Shown here piece after piece: positions 34,165 to 45,344 of a stretch of 64,000 bases of DNA (position 1 is the stretch's first letter; the number at the start of each line of letters is the position of its first letter). The notes below the pieces were generated by a model that was not told where the DNA came from, did no database searches, and worked only from the letters and a program-made list of their open reading frames with translations. Origin of the DNA: Dichetophora obliterata (lineage: Eukaryota > Arthropoda > Insecta > Diptera > Sciomyzidae); contig OY986439.1 of assembly GCA_963920525.1 (NCBI GenBank), forward strand, positions 1,557,001 through 1,621,000. The letters run 5' to 3'. The position numbers and the translations under genes are program-made.

Positions 34165-34255
34165 ATTTCATCCTACATGTAGGACGGGCTGCAGTATGAG
34201 CTTTCGCACATCCTACATGTCCGTCCGACCTGTCAAATCCATCCTACATGTAGCA
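34165..34255. repeat. Three spaced CATCCTACATGT motifs
   Basis: CATCCTACATGTAGGAC, CATCCTACATGTCCG and CATCCTACATGTAGCAT occur about 40 bases apart; the first contains the perfect palindrome TCCTACATGTAGGA. Function unknown; they may be subterminal motifs of an element whose ends I cannot see. Confidence 0.45.
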
Positions 34256-35868
34256 TAGTCCGAAACTCCCTATTAGCATGAAAATTCTTATATAGCAGTA
34301 AGGCGGTCCTTAAACATTTAAATGTATTTAAATGCATACAAAATTCAGTATTTTTCAGCCGCATTTGCGAAAAAAAAAATGAGAGCGGTGTCGCACTCGC
34401 GACAAAAACGCGTAAAATGAACACGGCCTTACAGCAACGGGTACAATATACTATTTAAAAACTAATGTTTTAGCTCAGCTTTATTTATAAATTAACCTAA
34501 AAAAGTATTTTTTTATTCTCTTAAAAATTTATTTAATACATAATGAACATATCGTCACATTAAATCAAAAAAGCCGTAAGTTACAAAAAATTCAAAATCG
34601 ACTTTTTGATTGATTATGATGCACCTTATCAAATTACATGTTCGCAAAATTTTACACTTCTGCAACTAAAAACAACGTTTTTATTAACAAATTTTTCAAA
34701 GCCCTAAGTTTAAGCGCAACTTACAATTTAGTAAGTTTTTTGGTTCTCTCTTAAAATTTTTTAATTTAAACTTACGGATCTTAAATTGATTTAATATGAA
34801 GATATATAAAGAATTTTCACTGGCAAGGAAGGGACACTCGCCCCCCTTTCCCCACTGTGGACGCTCATTGATACAAGTATTAGGGATAACAGAAAGCTAT
34901 GTCCAAAATTAGTTGTATTCGGTGAATTTTAAACAGAAGTCGATAAACTGTGTTTTTTATGAATATTTTAATTATTTTCATTCCTTAATAATTATATTAT
35001 GAATTTAGCGTATAAAATCAAATTGTTCATTTTTAATTAATTTTATTGTAGAAGTTTTTGTAAAGCTATGTATAATAATATCTCAAAATCAGCTGCTAAT
35101 TATCCAAGGAAAATTATCCACTCAAAGTATATTATTAAGGCCTTTAAATATTACAAGCAAAAACTTATTTGGAGTTTTTTTAAATATTTGCGATTTAAAA
35201 AATATGCTATTTTTGCAATAAAAAATTCGAAAAATCTAGAAGTTATTTAAGAGAGGTATTTATTGTAATTATAATGATACAAGATCAAAGTTGGCAATTT
35301 TAAGAATTATGATTTAAATCTTGAGAATATAGTTAAGAAAACATAGCGATTGTTTTTTTTTTTAAATAAATCAAGAAATCAGTATACATAAATTTACGTA
35401 TTACATAATATGCTAAGTTGGACAAAACTCACACTGCGTGCAGGCTTCTCATTTGTTTTGTTTTTTTCTTTTCACAGAACAGAAACAGTACTCAGGAAAC
35501 AACACAACAACCATTCATACATAATATTCGAAATGAAAAATCCAATCCAAGCAAAAAGAACAAAAAATAAATAATGAGAAAAAATTCATCCTACAAAATA
35601 AATCAATCTGTCGACCAAATAAACACACACAGTGACAGCGAAGGTGGTCTATGATAGGAGGTTGTAGGCAAAAAATGCTCAAAAAGACGATGACTGAATT
35701 CAATTTATGTGGTCTTTACTTGAGTCCTCAAGGACGAGAACAAGAGACTAACGAATGAGCAAAAATTTTGTGTTAAACTAATAAATGCGCAGCTTTAAGC
35801 CTTAAAATAAGCAGAGTTTCGTAAAAAAACAACTCGTGTAGCTGTTCATTTCACAGCTTAAGCTACAA
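34256..35868. other. Intronic DNA without recognisable features
   Basis: Short ORFs at 34233-34424, 35068-35250 and 35515-35703 show no motif. The stretch is AT-rich with scattered poly-A/T. I see nothing further. Confidence 0.4.
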
Positions 35869-36011
35869 TGTCTTAAGACCAATTTTCTTGTGACTGTCAA
35901 ATTTGGTCCGATGTGAAAAGTATTTTCCAATTTGCTTCCACACGAACGTATTTTCTGTGTGACAAAAATATAAACAACAACAGCTGTTTATGAAAAATTA
36001 AAATTTTAAAA

Positions 36012-36203
36012 ATGGATTCAGAGACAACCGTCTTAGCAATTTATAGCGTAATTATATTAATTAATGCTATTAAAAAGAAGAGACTAACGGAAAAAAGAAT
36101 AGATACAGAGCATTGTGGAGCCGTGCATGACTTTTGCCAAGAAAAAGCTCTATGAGCTTAAGAACTCCTGCCTTATGCCATTCAAACTGAAATAAAACAA
36201 AGT
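36012..36203 (+). pseudogene. Possible PIF/Harbinger transposase N-terminal fragment
   Basis: ATG 36012 opens 47 codons (MDSETTVLAIYSVIILINAI, KKKRLTEKR...) ended by TGA at 36153-36155. In another frame LYELKNSCLMPFK follows. A short hydrophobic stretch, a basic cluster and then an LYxEL segment is the usual order at the start of Harbinger-type nucleases. Surrounding sequence (35850-35960 and 36420-36560) has partly inverted motifs such as AGCTTAAG, GTCTTAAGAC and TTCCACACGA. The likeness is weak and the frame is broken. Confidence 0.3.
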
Positions 36204-36611
36204 ATGTTTTTACATATATGTTTATTTTATAAGCATTATATTATAAAATTTCCTTTTATGCAGTTTTTCGCCATATTTAAAGCCAATATTTTATGCAATG
36301 AAACTTTTAATTCATATGAAAACAAACTGCACATGTTGTTTTTCTTTGAAATCAACCCTGTGTCGGATAGAAAGTCATAAGAAAATAGAAACAATTCTAA
36401 AAATTAATGTGTCTCTGAAAGTCGCAAGACATTGTCACAAGACTCTGTTTCTGAGCTTCCACACGATGTGACATTCAATTTGAGACGACTTTTTTGGCAT
36501 GTCTTAAGACAATGTCATATCGTCTAGAAGTAGCTTAAGACCACTTGCAAATTGTTGTTATCAACTCTATTGAAAATTGTCAGGGTAGCATTATAAAATA
36601 AAGCAAACTAA

Positions 36612-36721
36612 AAGGCCTATTACGGTTCACAGCAATACACTGCTGTGTCTTATTTTAAGTATTAGCAATGTACACAATAAAAACGGAAATTACTGTTGTG
36701 TTGTGAACCGTAATAGGCCTA
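36612..36721. mobile_element. 110-bp Harbinger-type MITE
   Basis: Perfect 19-base inverted ends AGGCCTATTACGGTTCACA at 36613-36631 and its complement ending at 36720. TAA lies on both sides (36609-36611, 36722-36724), fitting the 3-bp TWA target of PIF/Harbinger elements. No coding capacity. Confidence 0.85.
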
Positions 36722-36739
36722 TAATATTTATGATTTCTT

Positions 36740-38015
36740 GCAAATTGTTATCAACTTTATTCAATTTCGTCATTTATCAGCTGAGTGAACAATGTTTTTT
36801 ATTAATTTAAGCACAACTCTAAGCCAGTCTAGGCCAGTCGCACACATATTATGTTTCCGATACATAACACGATATTCGTCAATTGCTTATTCTCGTCTAA
36901 AAAAACAAATCCATGAATATAAGTAGTTCAAACCTATTTTCTTGCGGATGCGCACAGTTTTCACCTCATCGTCAGTGCTGACGAACAGACAACGTCATCC
37001 GGAAGGGCCTTTTCGCCATAAATCAATCAATCACACAATTAAGTGAGTCTCTCTGACACATTTAGTGTCCAATTTGAATAGCTTTCTAAAAGGTCGGTGT
37101 ACTGCTGGAACGCCCAACGCTACGGACAACGATCAACGTTGTTGCAGGCGGCGAGGTTCAAAACAAAATCAAGTACCTGTGCCAAGGCTGAGATGCAAAA
37201 CAAAGCACAACAAAAACTGCTCGAACAAATGCAAATGCTTTATAAAGGATTGCGAATCAGCAACAAACGCATACACATTCAGACACTCATGTCAGATCTA
37301 TTATCAGCACCTTTGTCATTGTGCTTCAACTTGGTAGTCGGATGGTTGCTTGACTGGTTTGCTGGTTAACTCAACAACATCGTCGTCTGATGTGCTTATT
37401 TTGTGACAGTTCAGGCAGTGAAATACACCGCCTCTTATCATCATTTACCTTTAAGGTCTGTCTTCTTCTTTATATCTTCTTGATTCCAAGGCAGCCTTAA
37501 ATTTTTTGGTCAAAGTCCTAAGACTGCTCTCAATTGCAAAAAACGTTACCAAATATAGCAGAATCGGTTCCGCTTCGGACCGCGAAGACCGTGTTAATTT
37601 GGGCTAAAATATGCACACTAGCGATTCAATATTCTTTTTTAGTTATTTATTCTTCTTAAACATAAGCTTATGGAGGAGGTTGGGCATGCAGAGGGCGTCT
37701 GTGCTACATATGGCTTGTACGGCATTCAAGATATTTATGGAAATAGAGAAGAAGATGAAAAGCAAATTTATGTATGCTTTCCACTGCGGAAAGCCATGCA
37801 AGACTGAATATTTGGGACAATAAAAATGAATACGAGTATCACAGTAGAACATTGATTGGGTGCTTTTCTAAGCAGACATTTACTTATAATATTTAAAAAA
37901 ATGTGCTGATTCCCTTCAAAAGGTGTTGAAATGTTAAAAACATCAAAGACAATCGCCTTAAATACTTTTTTAGCAACAAAAAACTAAAACTCTTTGTTTT
38001 CCTCCTCTCTTTCAG
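36740..38015. other. End of intron 1, no supported gene
   Basis: Two overlapping 90-codon ORFs (37065-37369) and one of 70 codons (37611-37823) show no recognisable motif. The last 60 bases carry the pyrimidine-rich tract of the exon 2 acceptor. Confidence 0.4.
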
Positions 38016-38063
38016 TTTGCCACCAAAGAAACTTTATGCCAGCAGAGTGCAGAATGTTTGACG
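38016..38063 (+). CDS. Exon 2 of the Kal1-like gene (16 codons)
   Basis: A short exon between a strong acceptor (pyrimidine tract, TTTCAG) and a near-consensus donor (ACG|GTAAGT). Exon 1 ends in phase 0 and this exon is exactly 48 bases, so the frame is kept. It encodes FATKETLCQQSAECLT. The Cys pair C-x5-C continues the C-x3-C pair of exon 1, giving the spacing seen in the anosmin-1 Cys-rich box; there, the residue after this exon would be a Cys (C-x2-C). The exon is called from splice signals, phase and Cys spacing together; each alone would be weak for so short a segment. No suitable exon 3 starting with a Cys codon was found to the right, so intron 2 may leave the window. Confidence 0.55.
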
Positions 38064-40120
38064 GTAAGTACTTGTCCAATACTTTTTCTTCCAATTTGAA
38101 GCCTTGCTCAAATCAACCCAAAACGCATACGAAGAATTTAGACTTTTTAAGGCTTTTGCACAAACATTTGGATGATGAGTTAAGCCATCTACGATACGTC
38201 GAGAATTAAAATATGGCGTCTTTAGTATTTAATCTTATTAAATATCATTAAAACAGATACAAATTGACATAAATCCCTACAACAAAACCAATCGGTATGC
38301 ATCAATAAATCAAGCCCAAGTATATCGAAAAATATCAAAAATGTTATCGCTTAACAAAAATTTTGCTGAAAGACGCAAAATAATGACATTGAGCTTATTA
38401 AGCTGCTCAACACCAGTGGCCGGAGAGGTGTATGTACGTATGTATGCATGTGTTAGCCGAAGACTGCATATAGTTCCAAAAGATGCCTGCCTGCCTCCAT
38501 AATGTGGGCGCATGACGAACGAACTACGTGAAAGTATGCCACAAACCAGACATCAAAACAAAAAACAACATAATGAAAACACTTAAAAAACAAGAATAAC
38601 AACAACATCAATTTGTAGCGCATCAAATTATGAAATTAAAACTCCAAACTGTACGAGTTGCCGCGAGTTATTAAACAATAATAAATAAAAAATAACACAA
38701 TAACGTCCACGCATCTCAGCCAACCACGGATGATGCACTGTGGTTGAAAATACTTAAAAAATAAAAAAATACGGCGGAAACTAATAGCTTCGCTGTAAAA
38801 ATAATCATGACCAATTCGCCATAGTTCTTATGTGATACTTTTTAAGGGCTGGAGTATTAAGAGGAGGGGATCTCAACCACTGCTTCGATCTTTATAACCA
38901 TTTATATATTCTCATCGTTAACCTATCATCACATAATTGTTAAATTTAATCAATTTACTTATGAGTTTAAGACCACTGTTCTGTGCGGAAAGAGTCGTGT
39001 ACAAAAGATAATGGATGATGACACCTTCAAGTGATTAAGATATTGGGGTATCATTGTTGTTAACTGCTGTAAGCCCAATCCGACTTTTTGTGTGAGAGGA
39101 AAATGAAAAAAATAATTGAAATTAATTAAATTAAAAATTAAATAAAATTTAAAATCAGTAAAAAAAAGAGTGTAAAAACAATAAATAAGGTACAAAATAA
39201 AGCGTAAACAATGTAAAGATATTTATGAAGATCATGAATGTGCTGAAAGAAATTTGAAAAAAAAAATTACAATCATAAACTCGATAAAAAACTGTTACAA
39301 TGATCAAGAAGTTGGAAGGAGCTACCATAATCTCACCCTTGGAGCTTACGCCGTCAGAGAATATGCTTATAAGATCCTGTATGTAATGGAGCCTATATGC
39401 AATAGCCGTGAAGGTGTGCGAACCAGAATTTAGACTCTCTTAGCCTCAGAGCTGTAATGGTAGCACCTTTATTATCAACGGGATTAAGGAAGGTCAGTTT
39501 ATGATGACGCTTAACGCATCTGTTGAAGTAGAGAGTACGGCCCGGTGATGCATTTTTCTTAGCTTGTTTTGAAGGCTGTCGCCGGGCACAAGACAATTGT
39601 AACTCTTAACTACGTTCAGAGATTAATTTTAGTATGTATTCTACATTTATTTTTGTTATTTTTTTTATTTATTTATTAATTCAGTCTACGGATAATTGTA
39701 CCTTACAGACTATATAGAAAAATCTTAATTATTAGTTAAAAAACCAAAAAGATTTCATTTAAAGCGGCATTAATTGCTTTTAGCGAAGCTATTACAAAGG
39801 AAAATGCTTCTAGTGATAGACTCATTTGCGCAATTTGTTTTCCGAGTTTCAGCTTCAAATATAGTCTAAATCTAGAGACTCAACAATCTAGTATATATCT
39901 AGAAATGGGCTTGTAAGTCTGCACAATTTATTTTGTCAGAAAGAATGTGGTACACGAAAAATAAAGAATAAGAGATTCCTCTGTCATTTAAAGATTGCAA
40001 ACCAAGGAGCTTATGTCGAACGTTATACAAAAAGGGAGCATTTGTTCAATGCATAACTTTCGCAGCGAATATCTGGTAAGAAAATAATTAAACCCTTTCA
40101 AATCTATTTGAATATTTGAC
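38064..40120. other. Start of intron 2, no supported feature
   Basis: The ORFs at 38310-38513, 38959-39195 and 39393-39596 have no recognisable motif. The sequence is AT-rich and unremarkable. Confidence 0.4.
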
Positions 40121-40125
40121 ACAAG

Positions 40126-40705
40126 ATGTATTTATGAAGGTGGAAGAAGTAGGTGACGTCTATCAAATGGGCACCGTAGCAATGTCAAAGTTTTTGTGCT
40201 GCCACTTTCTATTATTTATTTTTTTGTGAGACAAACACTTTGAGTTGGAGTTTTGAAGTCGGGAGAGAAGATTAAGTTACGGAACATCACAAGCAGCCAA
40301 ATTTTAGATGTTTTTTTAGTAATGAAGTTAAGCAATGTAAATTGGTGGCCTTTTATTTTAGTTAGTATACATATTAACATGTGTCTTAATTTTAATATTT
40401 TATGTTAATATTTTATTCCAAAAACATATGTTTTCTTTGCTCCAATTACTATGGCAGATAGCACAGTTTTAGGCATATTTTTTATTTTTATGCATCACAA
40501 TATTTGCACACTTCACAAAAAAATTACAAAATAAAAATAACACCAGCTTTTTTTCCTCAAACCAATAAGATCAAGTAACAAGACATGGGATTTTTCATTG
40601 GATTTTCGTTCAAAATATGGCAATATTGTTATTTTTTTAATTTTGACCTTCCTACGGTGCCGATTTGATAGACGTCACCTACTTCTGTCACCTTCATAAA
40701 TACAT
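40126..40705. mobile_element. 580-bp MITE with ~55-bp inverted ends
   Basis: The left end ATGTATTTATGAAGGTG ... GTAGGTGACGTCTATCAAAT ... GGCACCGTAG and the right end (inverse) pair over about 55 bases with few changes. The interior has no coding capacity. Target duplication is not evident. Confidence 0.8.
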
Positions 40706-40860
40706 GTTGGTTCGACATAAAAAGGATTCCAAATGATAGAGCAAAATTTAATTATACTACGAACCTAGCATTGGTTTTAGTGATAAAGTGATATTATTGA
40801 CATCGGATCTCTAAAGTTTTGCTTGTTTCAATTTATAATCAATGTTGCTGTTAAAACTAA

Positions 40861-41383
40861 CTGTCTGACCAGAATCATGTCGTTGTCGTGTCGGTGAGAG
40901 AGAATCGCTAAGAGTTGGCCCAGAATTGTAGCGTTGGCTTTGTCGTTTTGCTTTTATTCAATCTGCCATTGTTGATTTTCTTGAACTTGCTTCAGTGTTC
41001 TCATCGTACTCCGATTGAACTAATAATTACTCCACTTCCATTTATTACACTACTTTTTGCAATACTCTTCATATAAATTTACTGCATTTTCAACTGAAGG
41101 CTACTCCTATCATTATAAGAGCAAGTAGGAACACTGTTTACTCGCTACATTGGTTGACAGATTCTTCAAATTTTGTTAAAATATGGCAACATTTTTAGAG
41201 AGAAGCTGAGAGAGCTATCAAATAAACGACAAAGTCAAAATAGAAATAGAAACATTTCTATCTTTTCGTTTTCGTTGTCGTATTCTGCAGCAATTTTCTC
41301 CCATAAGGTTTGCATTGTCTCTGCCAGCGCTCTGCCTGCGCTCTGCCTGCCGACACGACAACGACATGATTCTGGTCAGACAG
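40861..41383. mobile_element. 523-bp MITE with perfect 34-bp inverted ends
   Basis: Positions 40861-40894 (CTGTCTGACCAGAATCATGT...) and 41350-41383 are perfect inverse copies. TAA flanks both sides (40858-40860, 41384-41386), which fits a PIF/Harbinger-type target. The 90-codon ORF at 41173-41445 crosses the right end and is not a gene. The perfect ends suggest a fairly recent insertion. Confidence 0.88.
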
Positions 41384-41453
41384 TAAAGCTTGAATGGATT
41401 AATACACTAACGTCTTTCATTTCTTGCTTGTTTGTAAGTTGGTGACCGCCAAG

Positions 41454-42017
41454 CAGTGCTCCCAACTTAGGGGTTTTCGCCCAAATATAGGGGGAAAAAA
41501 GTGGAATGGGATTTTTTAGGGGTTTTATATTTTTAGGGGTTTTTTAGGGGTTTTTTAGCGAATTTTTGATATACTTAAGCATTGGATAATCCAATTTACT
41601 ACGAAGTTTTTGAATTTATTCCGATTTTGCTATGCACTTACTCCTAAATTTTTTCCCTTTTTCATTCTCTGCTCGTTACAATGGTTTAAAAAAAAAAGGT
41701 TAACGAGACGTCTAAATATGTTGCTAAAGCTGTAAAACTTGTGAATGAGTGAAAGAGACAAAAGATTTTGTATGGTTTGACAATTCAAGTGTTTGATTTT
41801 TACAACAACAATTTAAAATCGCGTTCATCTTGTTTTGAATAAAAACTGAAGAAACGGAATTTTTTGGTAAATACTAAATTATTTATAACTAAAAACTACA
41901 ACAAAATGTTAATTGACCTTTTTTTTGTTTTAGGGGAATACCCAAATAATTGCAGCGATTTTAAGTGTTTTTGACAAAAGCTTTAGGAAGAAATATTTTT
42001 GGAAGTTGGTAACACTG
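41454..42017. mobile_element. 564-bp non-autonomous hAT element with TTTTAGGGG repeats
   Basis: Ends CAGTGCTCCCAACTT and (complement) CAGTGTTACCAACTT. Flanking 8-mers CCGCCAAG (41446-41453) and CCACCAAG (42018-42025) differ at one base, a probable 8-bp hAT target duplication. Just inside the left end TTTTTTAGGGG-type units repeat four times (about 41508-41560), and one more AGGGG lies near the right end (41932). No transposase. Confidence 0.8.
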
Positions 42018-42071
42018 CCACCAAGTGTGTAATTATAAGAAATGACATTCATGATTTTTGGAAATACATTA

Positions 42072-42490
42072 GGGGTATTCACGGGTTGTTACAAACTGCA
42101 AAAGTGTTAAAATGTAAGATATTTTGCGCACAAATGCGTGATGACATTAATATTGCAACTTAATTATGCAATAAAATTAAATGTCAAATGAACAGTAAAT
42201 ATATTGCCACCACATTACAAAATCCTAAAAAGTTATTAGAATCAACGCAAAAACTTAACTTTTTTAAAGTTTTACCCAGGTGGCAACTATGTTTGAAAAC
42301 AGCCAAAAAAATGAATCATCTGTTTAGCATCACTTCTTATGTGTTCTCGCAATTTGTTTGAGCAGTGCGTAGTTCAAGAAGAGTTGCAAAATTGCTTCCA
42401 ATGTGTTTCTTGTTAGAATAATGCGAAAGTTCGCAATCATGAATATTCGCATCGTCGCAACTGCGTTTCGCATCAACCCGTGAATACCCC
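42072..42490. mobile_element. 419-bp MITE with TA target duplication
   Basis: Perfect inverted ends GGGGTATTCACGGGTTG at 42072 and its complement ending at 42490, with TA on both sides (42070-42071, 42491-42492). A TA duplication suggests the Tc1/mariner group. No coding capacity. Confidence 0.82.
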
Positions 42491-42584
42491 TATTGTCATT
42501 TAAAACTGAGTAGCTCTGTTGACGCTTAGGATCATATGTTTGCATTGCATCATTAACAAAACAATGGTTGTTTAGAGTACACTA

Positions 42585-43650
42585 ATCATGAAAGCGCGTT
42601 AGGTCACTCTGAAGTTTGAGGCAATAAGAAGATTGTGAAATACTAAGGAAAAGTTTAACATCATCAGCAAACACAAATCATTTAAGAAATTTCAAACACT
42701 TTGGTAAATCATTTATGAAAGTAAGATGTTATATAAGACAATTTTATCGAAAGCTTTCGAAAATTCCGTACATATAACATCTAACTGCTTGTAACTTTCT
42801 AAAATATCAAAAATTTGTATTTTTTATGCACTTATAATACTTTTATAATAATATTATTATAAGTACCCTGTAGTTTGGCCAGTGGCAGCATATCCCTTTG
42901 AGCATGTCATTTACCGGTATGTTTCTAAGTGTAGATAAATGCCAAACTATGACCTTTTCGCAAAAAAGGAATAATTTCATTTTTGATTATAAGATAAAAG
43001 ATACTGCTTTAAATCGTGTAGATTCTGTCAAAGATCTTGGTATATGCATTCATTCTAAGCTATCATTTAGTGTTCATATTGATGACATTTGTAAAGAATC
43101 ATCTTCTATGCTCGGGCTTATAGAACGCTTGGCCAAACAATTTAATAGTATGATTACAACTACAACGCTGTACTATTCTATTGTGCATCCTCACTTGGAG
43201 TATGTAAGTCAAGTTTGGTCCCCAAGTTACAAAGTACATGTTGGATGATTAGAAAGAATTCAAAAACGTTTCGTTCGGTTTGGTCTAAAGGGCTTAAGTG
43301 GAAATGTCACTTTAAACCTTTCACCTTATGAGGATCATTTAAAACTATTAAAAATGCAATTAAGTGATTAAAAAATTAAGTGAGAGAAGGAAGTCTGCTG
43401 ATATCTTATATTTACAACAACTCATAACTGGTGTGTTCGGTTCACCAGAACTCCTAACTTTTATAAATTTTAACACTAAGCAGTCGAAACGGCAACAATT
43501 TAATTTACTTACCTTTTAGTAGAACAAATTATTTGGCTTCGGCTCTTTTAAATCGCAGGAGCACCTTTGTTAACAACTGAAGCTTTTTTGATGTTAGCTT
43601 ATCGAAAGATCACCTCAAAAGTAGATTGAAAACTAATGTTTGATTAGATG
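42585..43650. mobile_element. Non-LTR retrotransposon fragment with inverted 5' part
   Basis: The minus strand from about 42790 to 42585 encodes RT pieces: LDVICTEFSKAFDKIVL, then FINDLPKCLKFLK and the catalytic FADD in FVFADDVKLF, then LQSDLTRFHD. The + strand from about 42898 to 43650 encodes the next part of the same kind of protein: FLSVDKCQTMTF, DLGICIHSKLSFSVHIDDI, TLYYSIVHPHLEYVSQVWSP, then after a stop ERIQKRFVRFGLKGL and C-terminal remnants. In jockey-like RTs the second set directly follows the first, so this is one element whose 5' segment is inverted relative to its 3' segment. Stops at 43246-43248 and later, plus an internal RT deletion, show it is dead. Confidence 0.8.
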
Positions 43651-43784
43651 ATATATGTAAACGCATGGTTAGTTGGTATGTCTTGTTTTATCCCTGAGTT
43701 GGTATGTCTTGTGTTATCCCTGAGCCCAACCAAATATTATGGTGGGTAAATTTTTCTCTCTTAAGATTATTTTGGACGATTTTT

Positions 43785-43893
43785 ATCGATATCTTTGAGA
43801 TATTTCAATGATATTAAGATTGGTTCTTAAGATGATCTAATGCGGAGAAAGTGTGAAAAAGCTGTAGTAGCTGAAATCTATTGTTATGGCCCA
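43785..43893 (+). repeat. Dispersed repeat, inverted copy at 12578-12712
   Basis: About 110 bases (ATCTTTGAGATATTTCAATG ... GTGAAAAAGCTGTAGTAGCT) match the complement of 12578-12712. It lies just 3' of the non-LTR fragment. The family is not identified. Confidence 0.6.
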
Positions 43894-44929
43894 ATGTGAC
43901 ATATGAATTGCAAAGCCCATGGTAATGCACGTGGGGTCCGTTCGCCGCTGTCAATGACATCGATGTTTTAAAGGGACGCACAAAATATGATGCGAAAGGC
44001 TTGAGGGTATGTCAATTCTCATACAAAGTAGTAGGTCCACCAAACAACAGGGTAAAGTTACGCTTTTGACAGTTCGCCAAAAAAGACAAAAAAGCTATTT
44101 TTAAAAAGCTATATCGTAAATTTAACAGGCTAAATCTGGCCTGGAAAGGGCTAAAATGATCGCACTGGTAAGCGCTTTATGATGCATACTGTTGTTTAAG
44201 ATTGGTGTAAAGTCGCACCAGCAAAAAACATAAAGTTCAAGATTCAATTGAAATCATTCACCATATTATTAATATGCTGAATATCAGTAGATAAGAAATA
44301 ACGCATTACCAAGGATTCAATACCTGATTGTAAATTAAAAGGCAGTAAGGTTGTATCATCATAATCCCATAAAGCATTTTCTTAATTAAAATCTCCAATA
44401 ACAAGACAATAAGTATTTATATATAATGAATCAGCTATAAATCCTATATCATCTAAATGGTTTTATATAAATTCATAGAACTATTCATAGAACTATAAGT
44501 AATACATAAAAAATAAATACGGAATGAAGTTTTGAGAAATTTAAATGAACGCAAAGTTGCTCAACGCTACAATCACTGATGGGTAGATGAATGATTTTTT
44601 TGTATATTTCGTTAGAATTTATGTATTTCATTAGAATTATTTTGGATTTCGATTTATTAAATTTTCCAATTAGAAGTTATTTCATGCCAAACGGTCACAC
44701 TGTTAATTTTTTTCTTATATTGGATTATTAAGTATAATCTAAAGCGGTGAGAGCCCCAATTTGGTGTTATGACTGTCGGATTATTTCCGCAAAATAAGGG
44801 CATACAATTACAAATTCTCTATTTGCTCACTTTCCAACGCACTAGATTGGATTACCGATAGTGTGATGGTGTAAATTTGATCCACCTTTTACTTGCAATA
44901 GTACTAGGCTACGTGTCAAAAATTATCTA

Positions 44930-45340
44930 AAAAACAAGAAAATGAATATGCAAAACACATGCAAATTATTAATTCGCCAAATGTAAGAAACACGTTAACA
45001 CTACAATCAATACCACCAAAATTAAGACAATTTGAAAACAATCAAAAGTTCTGAGCTATCTCGAGTTTACCTTTAGACTCAAAAATCTCTCTCACAGGAC
45101 ACTGGGTAAAAATTGAGAGTGGCATCGTGTTTGACAAAATGTTGTTGTTAACGTCTATAATCAATATAGTATGTTGTTTTTCTTACAAAAATCTAAGTAT
45201 TTTGATATCGTTATTTTTTACTGTTTTTCTCAAAAAACAACTCTGTTTTTTGCTCTTAAATCTTATTTTGGGTGATCTTGAACACCCCATGAAGCGTTTG
45301 AGCCCTCTCTAGAATACGATCTAAATTTTTCGTTACGCCC
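44930..45340 (+). mobile_element. Partial copy of the 24239 DNA element
   Basis: Same order of landmarks as 24465-24880: ACAAGAAAATG(A/C)ATATGCAAA, the AGCTATCT/GAGTTTACCTTTAGA stretch, AGTGGCATCGTGTTTG, CACCCCATGAAGC, and the right end CGTTACGCCC. The left end of the element is missing or unrecognisable. Confidence 0.65.
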
Positions 45341-45344
45341 TACT

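Larger units (their letters stand above)
869..38015 (+). other. Intron 1, about 37 kb, transposon-rich
   Basis: Runs from donor GTAAGC (869) to a polypyrimidine acceptor ending CTTTCAG (38015). Both flanking exons are phase 0 and the joined reading frame stays open. The intron holds almost all the mobile elements listed below up to 38 kb. No other host gene could be supported inside it. Confidence 0.55.

Noticed and set aside
37065..37369. Two overlapping 90-codon ORFs with Cys/Arg-rich or Gln-rich content
   Set aside because: No family motif, different frames of one another, and no evidence of start, donor or acceptor use.
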